Shown here: piece by piece, positions 5,989 through 6,033 of the stretch
Layout: every line of letters starts with the position of its first letter
How positions within the stretch are numbered: the first letter of the stretch is position 1
NCBI GenBank assembly: GCA_018399795.1
Contig: JAGYOC010000172.1
Location: 1 to 6,033 of the forward strand
From: Dehalococcoidales bacterium
GTDB lineage: Bacteria > Chloroflexota > Dehalococcoidia > Dehalococcoidales > UBA5760
Length of the DNA: 6,033 nucleotides
Reading direction: 5' to 3'
Notes under the pieces: generated by a model
What the model was told of the DNA's origin: nothing
The model's database searches: none
What the model saw: only the letters and a program-made list of their open reading frames with translations
Program-made: the position numbers and the translations under genes

Positions 5989-6033
5989 TAACTCTTTTTA
6001 ACCCGCCTTTGGCCGCATCGACGTTACGGTTTT
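5989..6033. other. Unassigned right edge
   Basis: After the yraN stop there are 45 bases with a short T-run near 5995-5999 but no GC-rich stem before it, so I do not call a terminator. No start codon with a good ribosome binding site is visible. The group may continue beyond the window. Confidence 0.4.

Noticed and set aside
1..6033. CRISPR array, mobile element, tRNA or rRNA, prophage or toxin-antitoxin system
   Set aside because: No regular repeats, transposase, integrase, tRNA-like fold or small paired genes were seen. The window is filled by recognised housekeeping families.

Overview
This window reads as compact, ordinary bacterial chromosome. It has seven complete genes on the plus strand, plus the first codons of an eighth gene that runs off the left edge on the minus strand. 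Base composition looks roughly balanced, three of the seven complete genes are called with GTG or TTG starts, and genes mostly abut or overlap by a few bases. The gene set (PdxS/PdxT-type vitamin B6 synthesis, a SpoIIIAA/Ycf45-like ATPase with an R3H domain, and an MnmA with a CxxC active site) is compatible with an anaerobic Chloroflexota such as Dehalococcoidia. That placement is inference from gene types and style only, not a sequence match.

Layout. Positions 1-56 (minus) hold the N-terminus of a probable SAM-dependent methyltransferase. Positions 57-239 are a short divergent intergenic region with a convincing promoter facing each way. From 240 to 3242 runs the first plus-strand unit: pdxS, pdxT one base later, then a gene for an R3H-domain P-loop ATPase whose start lies at or just beyond the pdxT stop. 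A 68-base gap (3243-3310) has no hairpin terminator that I can see but does carry a promoter-like sequence. The second unit runs from 3311 to 5988: tmk (thymidylate kinase), mnmA (tRNA 2-thiouridylase), rnhB (RNase HII) and a YraN/UPF0102 gene, with spacing from 11 bases down to overlaps. The last 45 bases hold nothing I can identify.

How the genes fit together. PdxS and PdxT form one enzyme complex that makes pyridoxal 5'-phosphate: PdxT releases ammonia from glutamine and PdxS uses it. The next gene encodes a probable nucleic-acid-associated ATPase of unknown role. The second unit is a nucleic-acid housekeeping set: dTTP supply, wobble-uridine thiolation of tRNA, removal of ribonucleotides or RNA primers from DNA, and a predicted nuclease-fold protein.

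I found no CRISPR array, mobile element, RNA gene or clear new system. The points most worth a second look are the cysteine-rich active site of MnmA, the R3H ATPase tied to the PLP operon, and the start-codon choices for the ATPase and rnhB.
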